DNA of 64,000 bases, taken from Aromatoleum diolicum (GTDB taxonomy: Bacteria > Pseudomonadota > Gammaproteobacteria > Burkholderiales > Rhodocyclaceae). This document shows positions 48,431 to 57,121 of this stretch, piece by piece. Made by a program: the position numbers and the translations under genes. Numbering within the stretch: the first letter of the stretch is position 1; every line of letters starts with the position of its first letter. The notes below the pieces were generated by a model, which saw nothing but the letters and a program-made list of their open reading frames with translations, was not told the DNA's origin and made no database searches. Where the stretch lies: the NCBI RefSeq assembly GCF_012910955.1, contig NZ_WTVQ01000008.1, positions 92,795 through 156,794 of the forward strand, written 5' to 3'.

Positions 48431-49087
48431 ATGGTGCGTGTGCATCGGTTGGTGCGTTGGTGGTTGATCGCGCTTTGCGGGTCGGGGGCGGCGGCGTCAA
48501 TTGCGGCCGAAGTTGAATTGGCTGGCGTATTCGGCAACAAAGCCGTGCTGGTGATTGATGGTGGCGCGCCGAAAACGCTTGCAGTCGGTGAGCAGACTCG
48601 CGACGGGCTTCGGTTGCTCGAGGTGTCGGGCGCTGCGGCAGTCGTCGAGCTTGATGGGCGGCGCCAAAGACTTGCCTTGGGCGCGGCGCCAGTGCGAACC
48701 GATCAGGCCACATCAGGGGCGTCCGGTGTCAGTCTTTTCCCGGATTCCCGCGGGCATCATTTTTCGAACGGCAGCATCAACGGCGCGTCGGTTCGTTTCC
48801 TCGTCGATACCGGCGCAAGCATGATTTCCATGGGTGCGGCGGATGCCCGGCGCGCAGGGATCAATTATCGGGGCGGTATTGCGGGCGTTTCCGAAACGGC
48901 GAGCGGTCCGGCAAGGGTCTGGCGGGTGCGCCTGGATACGGTGCGTCTGGGTGACATCACGCTTCACGGTGTGGATGGTCTGGTCCACGAAAACGATTTG
49001 CCGTTCGTGCTGCTAGGCATGAGTTTCCTCAGTCGCATGGATATGCAGCACGAGGGGAGCCGGCTTGTCTTGCGGAAGCGCTATTGA
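48431..49087 (+). CDS. Retropepsin-like aspartic protease (TIGR02281 type)
   Basis: 218 residues. Signal peptide (LVRWWLIALCGSGAAASIAA), an N-terminal beta-rich part of about 70 residues, then a retroviral-type aspartic protease fold with VRFLVDTGASMISM and the partner segment VLLGMSFLSRM. One active-site Asp per chain implies a dimer. Substrates unknown. Start at ATG with TGAGGA upstream. nudL follows after 10 nt. Confidence 0.87.
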   Translation: MVRVHRLVRWWLIALCGSGAAASIAAEVELAGVFGNKAVLVIDGGAPKTLAVGEQTRDGLRLLEVSGAAAVVELDGRRQRLALGAAPVRTDQATSGASGVSLFPDSRGHHFSNGSINGASVRFLVDTGASMISMGAADARRAGINYRGGIAGVSETASGPARVWRVRLDTVRLGDITLHGVDGLVHENDLPFVLLGMSFLSRMDMQHEGSRLVLRKRY

Positions 49088-49097
49088 GGAGATTTGT

Positions 49098-49706
49098 GTG
49101 AGGGGTGACGGGGGCTTCGGTTTTGCCAGGAATGCCGACTGGCTGAGGGATCGTTTCGTCGATGCACCGGACATGGCGCCGGTGCGCGAAGAGGGGGTGC
49201 CAACGATCGAGCTTCGTCCCGCTGCGGTGCTGGTGCCGGTGGTTGTTCGCCCGGACGGGCTGGCAGTGCTGCTGACCCGTCGCACGGATCATCTACACCA
49301 CCACCCGGGGCAAATCAGTTTCCCCGGTGGGCGGGTCGAAGAGTCGGACGTGTCCCCCGTGATGACCGCATTGCGTGAAACCGAAGAGGAAATCGGCCTC
49401 GACCCGGACCGCGTCGAACTGCTCGGCGAACTGCCTGACTATTGCACCGGGACCGGTTTTCGTGTGAAGCCCGTGGTCGGACTGGTGCATCCGCCGTTCG
49501 AACTGAAGCTCGACAGCTTCGAAGTCGCCGAAGCTTTCGAGGTGCCGTTGTCCCATTTCCTCAATCCGGCCAACCACCAGAGGCACAGCATGGAGTATCA
49601 GGGGCGGATGCGTCAGTACTACGCAATGCCTTACGGTGATTACTTTATCTGGGGCGCGACCGCGGGGATTCTGGTATCGCTTTACCGGTTTTTGCGCGAC
49701 GAGTGA
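49098..49706 (+). CDS. nudL: NUDIX CoA pyrophosphatase NudL
   Basis: 202 residues. UPF0035/NudL segment VLLTRRTDHLHHHPGQISFP leads into the Nudix helix ALRETEEEIGL; the loop GGRVEESDVS has the family's alternative to the canonical spacing. Hydrolyses CoA derivatives to phosphopantetheine. GTG start fixed by GAGGAG 6 nt upstream. Follows the retropepsin gene closely. Confidence 0.87.
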   Translation: MRGDGGFGFARNADWLRDRFVDAPDMAPVREEGVPTIELRPAAVLVPVVVRPDGLAVLLTRRTDHLHHHPGQISFPGGRVEESDVSPVMTALRETEEEIGLDPDRVELLGELPDYCTGTGFRVKPVVGLVHPPFELKLDSFEVAEAFEVPLSHFLNPANHQRHSMEYQGRMRQYYAMPYGDYFIWGATAGILVSLYRFLRDE

Positions 49707-49770
49707 GTGCCGTGCTTGGTCGCATGTTTACTTACCTCGCGCATTTGCATCCATAGATGGGCTCACGGGG

Positions 49771-49799
49771 TTGACGTTGACGTCAACTGCAATTATGTT
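49771..49799 (+). promoter_or_regulatory. Promoter with 12-bp palindromic operator before the SDR gene
   Basis: TTGACG (49771-49776), 17-nt spacer, TATGTT (49794-49799). The palindrome GTTGACGTCAAC lies at 49776-49787, wholly between the two elements, where a repressor would block polymerase. Confidence 0.55.
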
Positions 49800-49846
49800 G
49801 CGAGCCCATACGGCCGCGCATGGGCGGTACTCATAGGGAGTTGGGC

Positions 49847-50614
49847 ATGAAGATCGAGAACAGTGTATTCGTGGTAACAGGTGGTGGCTCGGGTCTCGGT
49901 GCGGCGACAGCCCGGATGCTGGTCGCTGCGGGGGGCAAGGTTGTGCTCGCCGACGTCAATTGTGACGCGGGTGAAGCGGTTGCGACAGAGCTCGGCACCG
50001 CTGCGGCGTTCGTGCAAACGGACGTCACCAGCGAGGAGAGCGCGAAGGCGGCGATCGATCGCGCGGTGTCGGGCTTTGGCGGGTTGCAGGGGTTGGTGAA
50101 CTGTGCCGGGATTGCTCCGGCGGAGAAGGTGGTCGGACGTGAGGCTCCGCATCGGCTCGAATCCTTTGCGCGCGCGATCGGAGTCAATCTGATCGGTAGC
50201 TTCAACATGATGCGCCTTGCGGCGGACGTGATGAGCAAGGCTGCGCCCAACGAGGAAGGTGAGCGCGGCGTGATCATCAGCACCGCGTCGGTGGCGGCAT
50301 ACGACGGACAGATCGGCCAGGCAGCCTATGCCGCGTCGAAGGCGGGTGTCGTCGGTCTGACTCTGCCCGTGGCGCGCGAAATGGCACGGTTTGGCGTGCG
50401 GGTGATGACCATTGCGCCGGGGATCATGGAGACTCCGATGCTGATGGGCATGCCGCAGGACGTTCAGGATTCGCTCGGCAAGACCGTACCGTTCCCCTCA
50501 CGCATGGGGCGGCCGGCTGAATACGCTGCATTGGTGCGCCACATCATCGAGAATTCCTACCTTAATGGCGAGACGATCCGCCTCGACGGCGCCATCCGCA
50601 TGACGGCGAAGTAA
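49847..50614 (+). CDS. Short-chain dehydrogenase, 3-hydroxyacyl-CoA dehydrogenase type 2-like
   Basis: 255 residues. NAD-binding [18 protein letters not shown] after beta2, NCAG, and catalytic Ser/Tyr/Lys in [23 protein letters not shown]. Closest in look to HSD10-type enzymes ([20 protein letters not shown]), which oxidise 3-hydroxyacyl-CoA or 2-methyl-3-hydroxybutyryl-CoA; substrate not determined. GGGAG 6 nt before ATG. Monocistronic, with own promoter and terminator. Confidence 0.88.
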   Translation: MKIENSVFVVTGGGSGLGAATARMLVAAGGKVVLADVNCDAGEAVATELGTAAAFVQTDVTSEESAKAAIDRAVSGFGGLQGLVNCAGIAPAEKVVGREAPHRLESFARAIGVNLIGSFNMMRLAADVMSKAAPNEEGERGVIISTASVAAYDGQIGQAAYAASKAGVVGLTLPVAREMARFGVRVMTIAPGIMETPMLMGMPQDVQDSLGKTVPFPSRMGRPAEYAALVRHIIENSYLNGETIRLDGAIRMTAK

Positions 50615-50647
50615 AATCGGCGCAGTGCCTGTCCGATATCTCAACAG

Positions 50648-50681
50648 CGGGGCGCGCCGATGCAGGTGAGGCCCCGTTTTT
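50648..50681 (+). terminator. Terminator of the SDR gene
   Basis: CGGGGC (50648-50653) and GCCCCG (50671-50676) with a 17-nt loop, followed by TTTTTG. Confidence 0.65.
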
Positions 50682-50784
50682 GTTGACCGGTGCAGTGCTG
50701 CGCTGCGTTGGTGGGTATGGGGAAGTGTGTTAAAAGAGCATTCCCGTTTCACCCGTCGCGCGCGTTCCCGATTTGCCGGTCTGA

Positions 50785-53268
50785 ATGAGTCAATCCCAAA
50801 CTGCCGTTGCCGCCCCGGACTCGTCCGGCGAAGAGTGTTACCACTGCGGCCTGCCGATTCCGGCTCAGACGCATCACCATGTCGTTATTGATGGCGCCGA
50901 GCGGCACTTGTGCTGCGTGGGGTGCGAGGCGGTGGCGCGCGCCATCGTCGCAAACGGACTGACGGACTACTATCGCCACCGCGATGCGATGCCGGAACCG
51001 CAGAAGGAAGCCCTGCCTGCCGAACTGCAGGAGCTCGGGCTGTTCGATCATCCGGACTTCCAGAAAAGCTTCGTTCAGCCCGTTGGCGAGCATGAACGCG
51101 AAGCGTCGCTGATTCTGGAAGGCATCACCTGTGCCGCCTGCGTGTGGCTGAACGAGCAGCACGTAGCGCGACAGCCGGGCGTGTCGATCGTCGAGATCAA
51201 CTATGCAACACGCCGTGCGCGGGTGCGGTGGGATGAGCGCCGGATCCGTTTGTCCGAAATCCTCGCCGCAGTGCAGGCGATCGGATATCGGGCTTACCCG
51301 TACGACGCGGAGCGTTCCGAGCAGATTGCGCATCGCGAACGTCGATCGATGCTGTGGCGGGTGTTTGTCGCCGGCTTCGGCATGATGCAGGTAATGATGT
51401 ACGCATTCCCGGTGTATCTGGCGGACGATGGCGACATGACGCCAGACATCGAGCGGCTGATGCGCTGGGCGAGCCTGGTCCTCACGCTTCCCGTCGTGCT
51501 TTATTCGGCGGCGCCATTTTTCCGCCGGGCACTGCGCGATGTGAAGCTTCGCCGCCTGGGTATGGACGTGCCGGTGGCCCTTGGCGTTGGAAGTGCCTTC
51601 GCGGCCAGCGTCTGGGCCACGCTTGTCGGCGGTGGGGAAGTGTATTTCGACTCGGTGACAATGTTCGTGTTCTTCCTTCTGTGCGGCCGCTATCTGGAGA
51701 TGGTGGCGCGTCAGAAGGCGGTGCGCGGCGTCGAAGAACTGGGCAAGGTGTTGCCGGCTTTCGCCGAACGCCTGCCGGCCTGGCCCGCACAGGCAGGCGA
51801 GCGGGTCCCGGTGTCCCAACTGGTGCCGGGGGACGTGCTGCGTGTGCGTCCGGGTGAAGTGGTTCCGGCCGACGGCGTCGTGATCGACGGGCGCAGCGAA
51901 GCCAACGAGGCTTTGTTGACGGGTGAGAGCCTGCCCGTTCCGAAGCTGCCGGGCAGCTCGGTAACCGGCGGTAGTATCAACGTTTCGAGCCCGCTGACGA
52001 TTCGCGTCGAACACATTGGGGACGCCACCCGGCTTTCTGCGATCCAGCGCCTGATGGAGCGCGCCGCGAGCGAGAAGCCACAGATCGCCCAACAGTCCGA
52101 TCGCGTGGCCGTGATGTTCATCGTTGCGCTGTTGGTGCTTGCATGTGTCACCGGCGTCGCCTGGTACTTTATCGATCCCGGCCGGGCCTTGTGGGTGTTC
52201 GTCTCCGTGCTGGTGGTCGCGTGTCCATGTGCTCTGTCGCTTGCTACACCGACCGCTCTCACGGTAGCCACCGATGCACTCGCCCGTATGGGGGTTCTGG
52301 TGACGCGCGGTCATGCAATCGAGACACTGGCGCGCGCAAATCACTTCGTCTTCGACAAGACCGGCACGCTGACCTATGGGCGAATGCACCTGGAGGAGAC
52401 TTTTCCACTCGGCGACCTGGACGAGCCCGAACTGCGGGCACGGGCAGCGGCGCTGGAGCAGGGATCGGAACACCCGATTGCCGAAGGCTTGCGCCGTTCC
52501 GCCGAAGGCCTTGCGCTGCCTGTGGTGGATGGGCTCGCTGCGGAGACCGGGTTGGGGGTCAGTGCAAGGCTGAATGGTGACCAGAACTGGCTAGGTCGGC
52601 CGGATTTCGTTGCCGAACGCCTGCAAATGACGCTGCCGCCGCAGCTGTCGGGTTTTGCCGCGCGCGGCGGGTCAGTGATTGCGCTGGGCGGCCGCGGTGG
52701 CTGGCTCGGGTTGTTTCGCCTGGCCGACGTGCCACGAAGCGAGGCGCGGGCGCTCACGGAAAAACTCGATCGCGAGGCCATTCCCATGACGGTGTTGAGT
52801 GGAGATACCCCGGCGGTTGTAAGCTTGATCGCCGAGCAGTTGGGCATTGCTGATGCCCAGGGTGGGATGACCCCTCAGGGGAAACAGGCCTTCATCGCGA
52901 GTCTGCAGCGCCAGCCCGGTGTGGTCGTGGCAATGGTCGGAGACGGTGTCAACGATGCGCCGGTCTTGGCGCAAGCGCATGTTTCGGTGGCGATGGGTGG
53001 TGGTACCGAACTAGCGCGCACGCAGGCGGATATCGTACTGCTGAGTGAGAATCTGGCCGGGTTGGGGCGCGGCATCGACGTCGCGCGCCGGACCCTTCGG
53101 ATCGTCCGCCAGAATCTGTGGTGGTCTTTTGCCTATAACTTCACGTCCGTGCCACTCGCGATGGCGGGTCTGGTGACCCCCTGGATGGCCGGGATCGGCA
53201 TGGCGGGCAGTTCGCTGCTCGTCGTGCTTAATGCCCTGCGCTTGCAGGCTCGGCATCCGGAATCCTGA
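50785..53268 (+). CDS. ccoI: Copper-translocating P-type ATPase CcoI/FixI
   Basis: 827 residues. N-terminal cysteine-rich segment CYHCGLPIPAQTHHHV and CCVGCEAVARAI, then a heavy-metal domain (GITCAACVWLNEQ). Membrane motif ACPCALSLATPTAL near 480, phosphorylation site FDKTGTLTYG near 524 and hinge MVGDGVNDAPVLAQA. It exports Cu(I) from the cytoplasm for delivery to the cbb3 oxidase. Followed by ccoS after 7 nt, as usual. Confidence 0.95.
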   Translation: MSQSQTAVAAPDSSGEECYHCGLPIPAQTHHHVVIDGAERHLCCVGCEAVARAIVANGLTDYYRHRDAMPEPQKEALPAELQELGLFDHPDFQKSFVQPVGEHEREASLILEGITCAACVWLNEQHVARQPGVSIVEINYATRRARVRWDERRIRLSEILAAVQAIGYRAYPYDAERSEQIAHRERRSMLWRVFVAGFGMMQVMMYAFPVYLADDGDMTPDIERLMRWASLVLTLPVVLYSAAPFFRRALRDVKLRRLGMDVPVALGVGSAFAASVWATLVGGGEVYFDSVTMFVFFLLCGRYLEMVARQKAVRGVEELGKVLPAFAERLPAWPAQAGERVPVSQLVPGDVLRVRPGEVVPADGVVIDGRSEANEALLTGESLPVPKLPGSSVTGGSINVSSPLTIRVEHIGDATRLSAIQRLMERAASEKPQIAQQSDRVAVMFIVALLVLACVTGVAWYFIDPGRALWVFVSVLVVACPCALSLATPTALTVATDALARMGVLVTRGHAIETLARANHFVFDKTGTLTYGRMHLEETFPLGDLDEPELRARAAALEQGSEHPIAEGLRRSAEGLALPVVDGLAAETGLGVSARLNGDQNWLGRPDFVAERLQMTLPPQLSGFAARGGSVIALGGRGGWLGLFRLADVPRSEARALTEKLDREAIPMTVLSGDTPAVVSLIAEQLGIADAQGGMTPQGKQAFIASLQRQPGVVVAMVGDGVNDAPVLAQAHVSVAMGGGTELARTQADIVLLSENLAGLGRGIDVARRTLRIVRQNLWWSFAYNFTSVPLAMAGLVTPWMAGIGMAGSSLLVVLNALRLQARHPES

Positions 53269-53275
53269 GCTTCAC

Positions 53276-53473
53276 ATGGAAAGCCTATACATTCTCGTCC
53301 CGTTGTCGGTCGTGCTCGTTTTCGTGATCGGGATCATCTTCTGGTGGTCGCTCCGCTCCGGGCAATACGACGATATGGAAGGTCCGGCTTATCGCATGTT
53401 GATGGACGATCGTGATCCCCCGCCTAAGGACGCAAGTGACGTTGAGCGCGACGACACCGGCCGGACGGAGTGA
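53276..53473 (+). CDS. ccoS: cbb3 oxidase maturation protein CcoS
   Basis: 65 residues. MESLYILVPLSVVLVFVIGI, then FWWSLRSGQYDDMEGPAYRM, the CcoS pattern: one membrane helix, the SGQ(Y/F)DD motif and a short polar tail. Needed for cofactor insertion in cbb3 oxidase. Located 7 nt after ccoI. Confidence 0.94.
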   Translation: MESLYILVPLSVVLVFVIGIIFWWSLRSGQYDDMEGPAYRMLMDDRDPPPKDASDVERDDTGRTE

Positions 53474-53520
53474 GGGGACGTGCAGTGATGGAGGCTTTCG
53501 ATCTGCTGGTGTCAGGTTTG

Positions 53521-53562
53521 TTGACTTTCATCAAAGCCCCCAATTTAGGGGAAAGGCATACT
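53521..53562 (+). promoter_or_regulatory. FNR/ANR box and class II promoter
   Basis: TTGACTTTCATCAA at 53521-53534 matches the FNR site TTGAT-N4-ATCAA at nine of ten positions. A -10-like CATACT lies at 53557-53562; a start near 53569 puts the site centre at -41.5, the classic activating position. Confidence 0.75.
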
Positions 53563-53568
53563 TCCTCC

Positions 53569-53676
53569 ATGGTTTTCACGGTTGCCGCGCGGTCTATGGC
53601 CAGGCGACAACCGAGGCAGGAAATTTTTGTCTCTCTGTTGGGGTTGGGGGTGCGCTAATGCGCACCCTTTTTTTTT
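53569..53676 (+). ncRNA. Predicted FNR-dependent small RNA, about 108 nt
   Basis: Bounded by the FNR promoter and a perfect intrinsic terminator. Predicted folds: a 5' stem-loop with CGGTTG (53579-53584) paired to CAACCG (53608-53613), a single-stranded linker with the pyrimidine-rich stretch TTTTTGTCTCTCT (about 53624-53636), and the terminator hairpin. It has the layout of Hfq-dependent trans-acting RNAs such as FnrS or AniS, without evident similarity in sequence. It may instead be an attenuated ccoN leader. 5' end is inferred. Confidence 0.55.
53648..53676 (+). terminator. Perfect intrinsic terminator between ccoS and ccoN
   Basis: GGGTGCGC (53648-53655), loop TAAT, GCGCACCC (53660-53667) and nine T. 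It would end transcripts from the FNR promoter, and any read-through from ccoIS, before ccoN. Confidence 0.92.
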
Positions 53677-53724
53677 GCCGTGAATTTTGTCCTATGATGG
53701 AGTAATTAGTTTCCATTTTTTGTA

Positions 53725-53762
53725 AGTGGGTATTTTCACCCACTGCCGCAGTGCAATACAAT
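53725..53762 (+). promoter_or_regulatory. Candidate proximal ccoN promoter with a hairpin
   Basis: TTTCAC (53734-53739), 17-nt spacer, TACAAT (53757-53762); the -35 is weak. AGTGGGT/ACCCACT (53725-53731, 53738-53744) forms a 7-bp inverted repeat overlapping the -35, a possible operator. The predicted leader to ccoN is about 80 nt. Confidence 0.45.
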
Positions 53763-53851
53763 GACGGTCGAAGTCACGGGCCCGTGATGAACGTCGCAAG
53801 CCGGCGCCGCGGAGCCTCGTGCAACGGTTTCTTCATTAAAAGGGGAGTTAC

Positions 53852-55276
53852 ATGCAATCGCAGGCGACTTATAACTACAAAGTCGTGCGCCAGTTCTCCG
53901 TTATGACGGTCATATGGGGAATTGTGGGCATGCTGGTGGGCGTGATTGTCGCAGCTCAGCTTGTTTGGCCGCAGTTGAACCTCGGCGAATGGCTGCACTT
54001 CGGCAGGTTGCGCCCGTTGCACACCAACGCGGTCATTTTTGCCTTTGGTGGTTGTGCGCTGTTCGCAACGTCATATTTTGTTGTGCAGCGCACGTGTCAT
54101 GTGACGCTGTTTGCGCCTGCTCTGGCAGCCTTCACGTTCTGGGGCTGGCAACTGGTGATCGTGCTTGCGGCGATAACCTTGCCGCTGGGTTTTACCTCGG
54201 GGAAGGAGTACGCCGAACTCGAGTGGCCGATCGACGTGCTGATCGCAGTCGTGTGGGTGTCGTATGCGATCGTGTTTTTCGGGACGATCGCCAAGCGCAA
54301 GACCACACACATCTACGTCGCCAACTGGTTCTTCGGAGCATTCATCCTGACCGTGGCACTGCTGCACATCGTCAATAGCGCTGCGCTGCCTGTGTCGCTG
54401 ACAAAGTCGTATTCGGCATACGCCGGCGTGCAGGACGCGATGATCCAGTGGTGGTACGGGCACAATGCGGTCGGTTTCTTCCTGACCGCGGGCTTCCTTG
54501 GGATGATGTACTACTTCGTTCCGAAGCAGGCTGAACGTCCGGTCTATTCCTATCGCTTGTCGGTGGTGCACTTCTGGGCGCTGATCTTCACCTACATGTG
54601 GGCCGGTTCGCATCACCTGCACTACACGGCGCTTCCTGACTGGACCCAGTCGGTGGGCATGATATTTTCGTTGATCCTGCTGGCGCCTTCGTGGGGTGGC
54701 ATGATCAATGGCGTCATGACGCTGTCGGGTGCCTGGCACAAGCTGCGCACCGATCCGATCCTGAAGTTCCTTATCACCTCGCTGTCCTTCTACGGCATGT
54801 CGACCTTTGAAGGCCCGATGATGTCGATCAAGACGGTCAATGCGCTGTCGCACTACACCGACTGGACCGTCGGTCACGTGCACTCCGGTGCGCTCGGTTG
54901 GGTGGCGATGATCTCGATCGGCGCGATGTATTACCTGATTCCGCGCATGTACGGCAAGACGCAGATGTACTCGACCGCCCTGATCAATACTCACTTCTGG
55001 GTCGCGACGATTGGCATCGTGCTCTACATTGCTTCGATGTGGATTGCCGGTGTGATGCAGGGTCTGATGTGGCGCGCAACCAATGCGGACGGCACGCTGA
55101 CCTATTCGTTTGTGGAGAGTGTCAAGGCCAGCTATCCGTTCTGGGCGATCCGACTGACCGGTGGCGTGCTCTTCCTGAGTGGGATGCTCATCATGTTCTA
55201 CAACATGGTGAAGACAATTGCCGGTGAGAAGGCGTACAACGCGCCCGTCATCGCACCCGCTGCTGCTCACGCTTAA
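53852..55276 (+). CDS. ccoN: cbb3 cytochrome c oxidase subunit I CcoN
   Basis: 474 residues, about 12 membrane helices. Heme and copper ligands in [36 protein letters not shown] and [11 protein letters not shown]. Catalytic subunit reducing O2 to water with high affinity. GGGGAG precedes the ATG. ccoO begins 15 nt later. Confidence 0.97.
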   Translation: MQSQATYNYKVVRQFSVMTVIWGIVGMLVGVIVAAQLVWPQLNLGEWLHFGRLRPLHTNAVIFAFGGCALFATSYFVVQRTCHVTLFAPALAAFTFWGWQLVIVLAAITLPLGFTSGKEYAELEWPIDVLIAVVWVSYAIVFFGTIAKRKTTHIYVANWFFGAFILTVALLHIVNSAALPVSLTKSYSAYAGVQDAMIQWWYGHNAVGFFLTAGFLGMMYYFVPKQAERPVYSYRLSVVHFWALIFTYMWAGSHHLHYTALPDWTQSVGMIFSLILLAPSWGGMINGVMTLSGAWHKLRTDPILKFLITSLSFYGMSTFEGPMMSIKTVNALSHYTDWTVGHVHSGALGWVAMISIGAMYYLIPRMYGKTQMYSTALINTHFWVATIGIVLYIASMWIAGVMQGLMWRATNADGTLTYSFVESVKASYPFWAIRLTGGVLFLSGMLIMFYNMVKTIAGEKAYNAPVIAPAAAHA

Positions 55277-55291
55277 TCGGAGAGAAGTGTC

Positions 55292-55924
55292 ATGGCTCAA
55301 TCGAAACACGAATTTGTCGAGCGCAGTGTCGGCTGGCTGATTGTGCTCACCTTGCTGACGGTGAGCGTCGGCGGCTTGGTCGAAATCGTGCCGCTGTTCT
55401 TCCAGAAGACCACGACCACGCCGGTCGATCGTACTGGCAAGCCGCTTAACGTGAAGCCCTATGAACCACTGCGGCTCGTGGGGCGCGATATCTACGTGCG
55501 CGAAGGCTGCTATAACTGCCACTCGCAGATGATTCGCCCGTTCCGCGCGGAAACCGAACGTTATGGCCATTATTCGGTGGCCGGTGAGTTCATCTACGAT
55601 CGCCCGTTCCAGTGGGGTTCGAAGCGCACCGGTCCCGACCTCCATCGGGTGGGGGGGCGTTATTCGGACGAGTGGCATCGCGTGCATCTGATTAATCCGC
55701 GTGATGTTGTCCCCGAGTCGAACATGCCGGCCTTCCCGTGGTTGAATCGCCCGGTCAAGGCTGACGACATCGAGGACAAGATGCGTACGCTGCGCACGCT
55801 GGGGCATCCCTACTCCGACGATGAGATCGCCGGTGCGCGGGCGGCGCTCGACGGCAAGTCCGAAATGGACGCCATCATCGCCTACCTGCAGGGCCTCGGT
55901 ACCGCGCTTTCAAACTTCAAGTGA
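55292..55924 (+). CDS. ccoO: cbb3 oxidase subunit II, monoheme cytochrome c CcoO
   Basis: 210 residues. N-terminal membrane anchor ([20 protein letters not shown]) and one heme c site [12 protein letters not shown]; the axial Met is in ESNMPAFPW. Passes electrons from CcoP to CcoN. Confidence 0.97.
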   Translation: MAQSKHEFVERSVGWLIVLTLLTVSVGGLVEIVPLFFQKTTTTPVDRTGKPLNVKPYEPLRLVGRDIYVREGCYNCHSQMIRPFRAETERYGHYSVAGEFIYDRPFQWGSKRTGPDLHRVGGRYSDEWHRVHLINPRDVVPESNMPAFPWLNRPVKADDIEDKMRTLRTLGHPYSDDEIAGARAALDGKSEMDAIIAYLQGLGTALSNFK

Positions 55925-55941
55925 TTAGCAGGAGACGCGCC

Positions 55942-56121
55942 ATGGATATCAACGATTTCCGATCCCTCTTTACCGTGCTCGGGCTGACGTGTTTCCTGGG
56001 TATCTGTTTCTGGGCATACAGCAAGAGTGCCCGGGCCGGGTTCGAGGAGGCGGCGCTGCTCCCCTTCACCGACGATGATGCGCCGGCCTCTTCTGGCGGC
56101 CGGCAGGGCAAGGAAGGATAA
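55942..56121 (+). CDS. ccoQ: cbb3 oxidase subunit CcoQ
   Basis: 59 residues: one membrane helix (LFTVLGLTCFLGICFWAYS) and an acidic tail ending near PFTDDDAP, typical of CcoQ/FixQ, which stabilises the complex. GGAGA ribosome site; ccoP starts 4 nt after the stop. Confidence 0.93.
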   Translation: MDINDFRSLFTVLGLTCFLGICFWAYSKSARAGFEEAALLPFTDDDAPASSGGRQGKEG

Positions 56122-56125
56122 AAAA

Positions 56126-57031
56126 ATGGCTGACTTTGTTAGCGGCTTCTGGAACATGTACGTGATGGGGCTGGTCGCCCTGAGCTTGTTGTTCTGTCTG
56201 TTCATTCTGATGTCGAACAACAAGCGGGAGACCGGCCCAGTCGAACTGCACGGCCATGTGTGGGACGAAAATCTGGCCGAGTACAACAACCCGTTGCCGC
56301 GCTGGTGGTTGTACCTTTTCTGGATCACCTTGGTGTTTGCGGCGGTGTACCTGGTGATGTATCCGGGCTTCGGGAACTCCAAGGGGGTGCTCGGGTGGAG
56401 TGCGGTCGGCCAGTACGAGACCGAGATGCGTGCCGCCGAAGCTCGTTACGCTCCGATTTTTGCGAAATTCCAGGGTATGGACGTAGCCGCCGTGGCGGCC
56501 GATCCGGAAGCTCAGGGCGCGGGCAAGCGCCTGTTCGTGACGTACTGTGCGCAATGTCATGGTGCCGACGCACGAGGAGCCAAGGGTTTCCCCAATCTGT
56601 CCGACACCGCATGGAACTGGGGAGGGGAACCGGATACGATCAAGACGACAATTACCGGCGGTCGCATGGGCATGATGCCGCCGTTTGGTCCGGCATTGGG
56701 GGGCGAGGGCGTAAAGGATGTGGCCAACTATGTCCGTTCGTTGTCCGGCCTGGCGCATGATTCGCTGCGCGCGCAGCGCGGCGCCGAGCTGTTCCAGCAG
56801 AACTGCGCAGCCTGCCATGGACCGGAAGCGAAGGGAACCGCGGCGATGGGCGCGCCGAACCTGACCGACGGCGACTGGTTGTATGGATCGTCCGAAGCAA
56901 CGATCACCGAGACTGTTTCCAACGGCCGCACGAATCGCATGCCGGGCTTCGGGGAATTCCTCGGGGACGCCAAGGTCCACCTGCTGGCTTCGTATGTTTA
57001 CGGGCTGTCGAACACCAAGCCTGCGCAGTAA
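56126..57031 (+). CDS. ccoP: cbb3 oxidase subunit III, diheme cytochrome c CcoP
   Basis: 301 residues. Membrane helices near the N-terminus (VALSLLFCLFILM and WWLYLFWITLVFAAVYLVMY), then two heme c sites, CAQCHGADARG and CAACHGPEAKG, with Met ligands in GRMGMMPPFG and RMPGFGEF. Electron entry subunit. Start at the ATG after AGGAAGGA. Confidence 0.97.
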   Translation: MADFVSGFWNMYVMGLVALSLLFCLFILMSNNKRETGPVELHGHVWDENLAEYNNPLPRWWLYLFWITLVFAAVYLVMYPGFGNSKGVLGWSAVGQYETEMRAAEARYAPIFAKFQGMDVAAVAADPEAQGAGKRLFVTYCAQCHGADARGAKGFPNLSDTAWNWGGEPDTIKTTITGGRMGMMPPFGPALGGEGVKDVANYVRSLSGLAHDSLRAQRGAELFQQNCAACHGPEAKGTAAMGAPNLTDGDWLYGSSEATITETVSNGRTNRMPGFGEFLGDAKVHLLASYVYGLSNTKPAQ

Positions 57032-57057
57032 CAAATAACAAGCAGCTTGTCGCATCA

Positions 57058-57081
57058 TTCCCCGGGGTTTGCCCCGGGGAA
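57058..57081 (+). repeat. Strong hairpin between ccoP and ccoG
   Basis: TTCCCCGGGG (57058-57067) pairs perfectly with 57072-57081 around a TTTG loop, 26 nt after the ccoP stop. It may separate expression of the structural and assembly genes; no T-run. Confidence 0.6.
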
Positions 57082-57121
57082 AATTCTGGTTGCTAGATTA
57101 GAAGATACGGATATAGCGATA

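Noticed and set aside
50749..52473. A 574-codon frame antisense to ccoI, and a similar 578-codon frame antisense to ccoN/ccoO (54071-55807)
   Set aside because: Both lie opposite clearly recognisable genes and encode low-complexity His/Arg-rich products without domains.
53488..53658. A 56-codon open frame with a ribosome-site-like GAGGGGA, between ccoS and ccoN
   Set aside because: The FNR box and -10 lie inside it, its end runs into the terminator stem, and the product (MEAFDLLVSG...) has no recognisable features. A small RNA explains the segment better.
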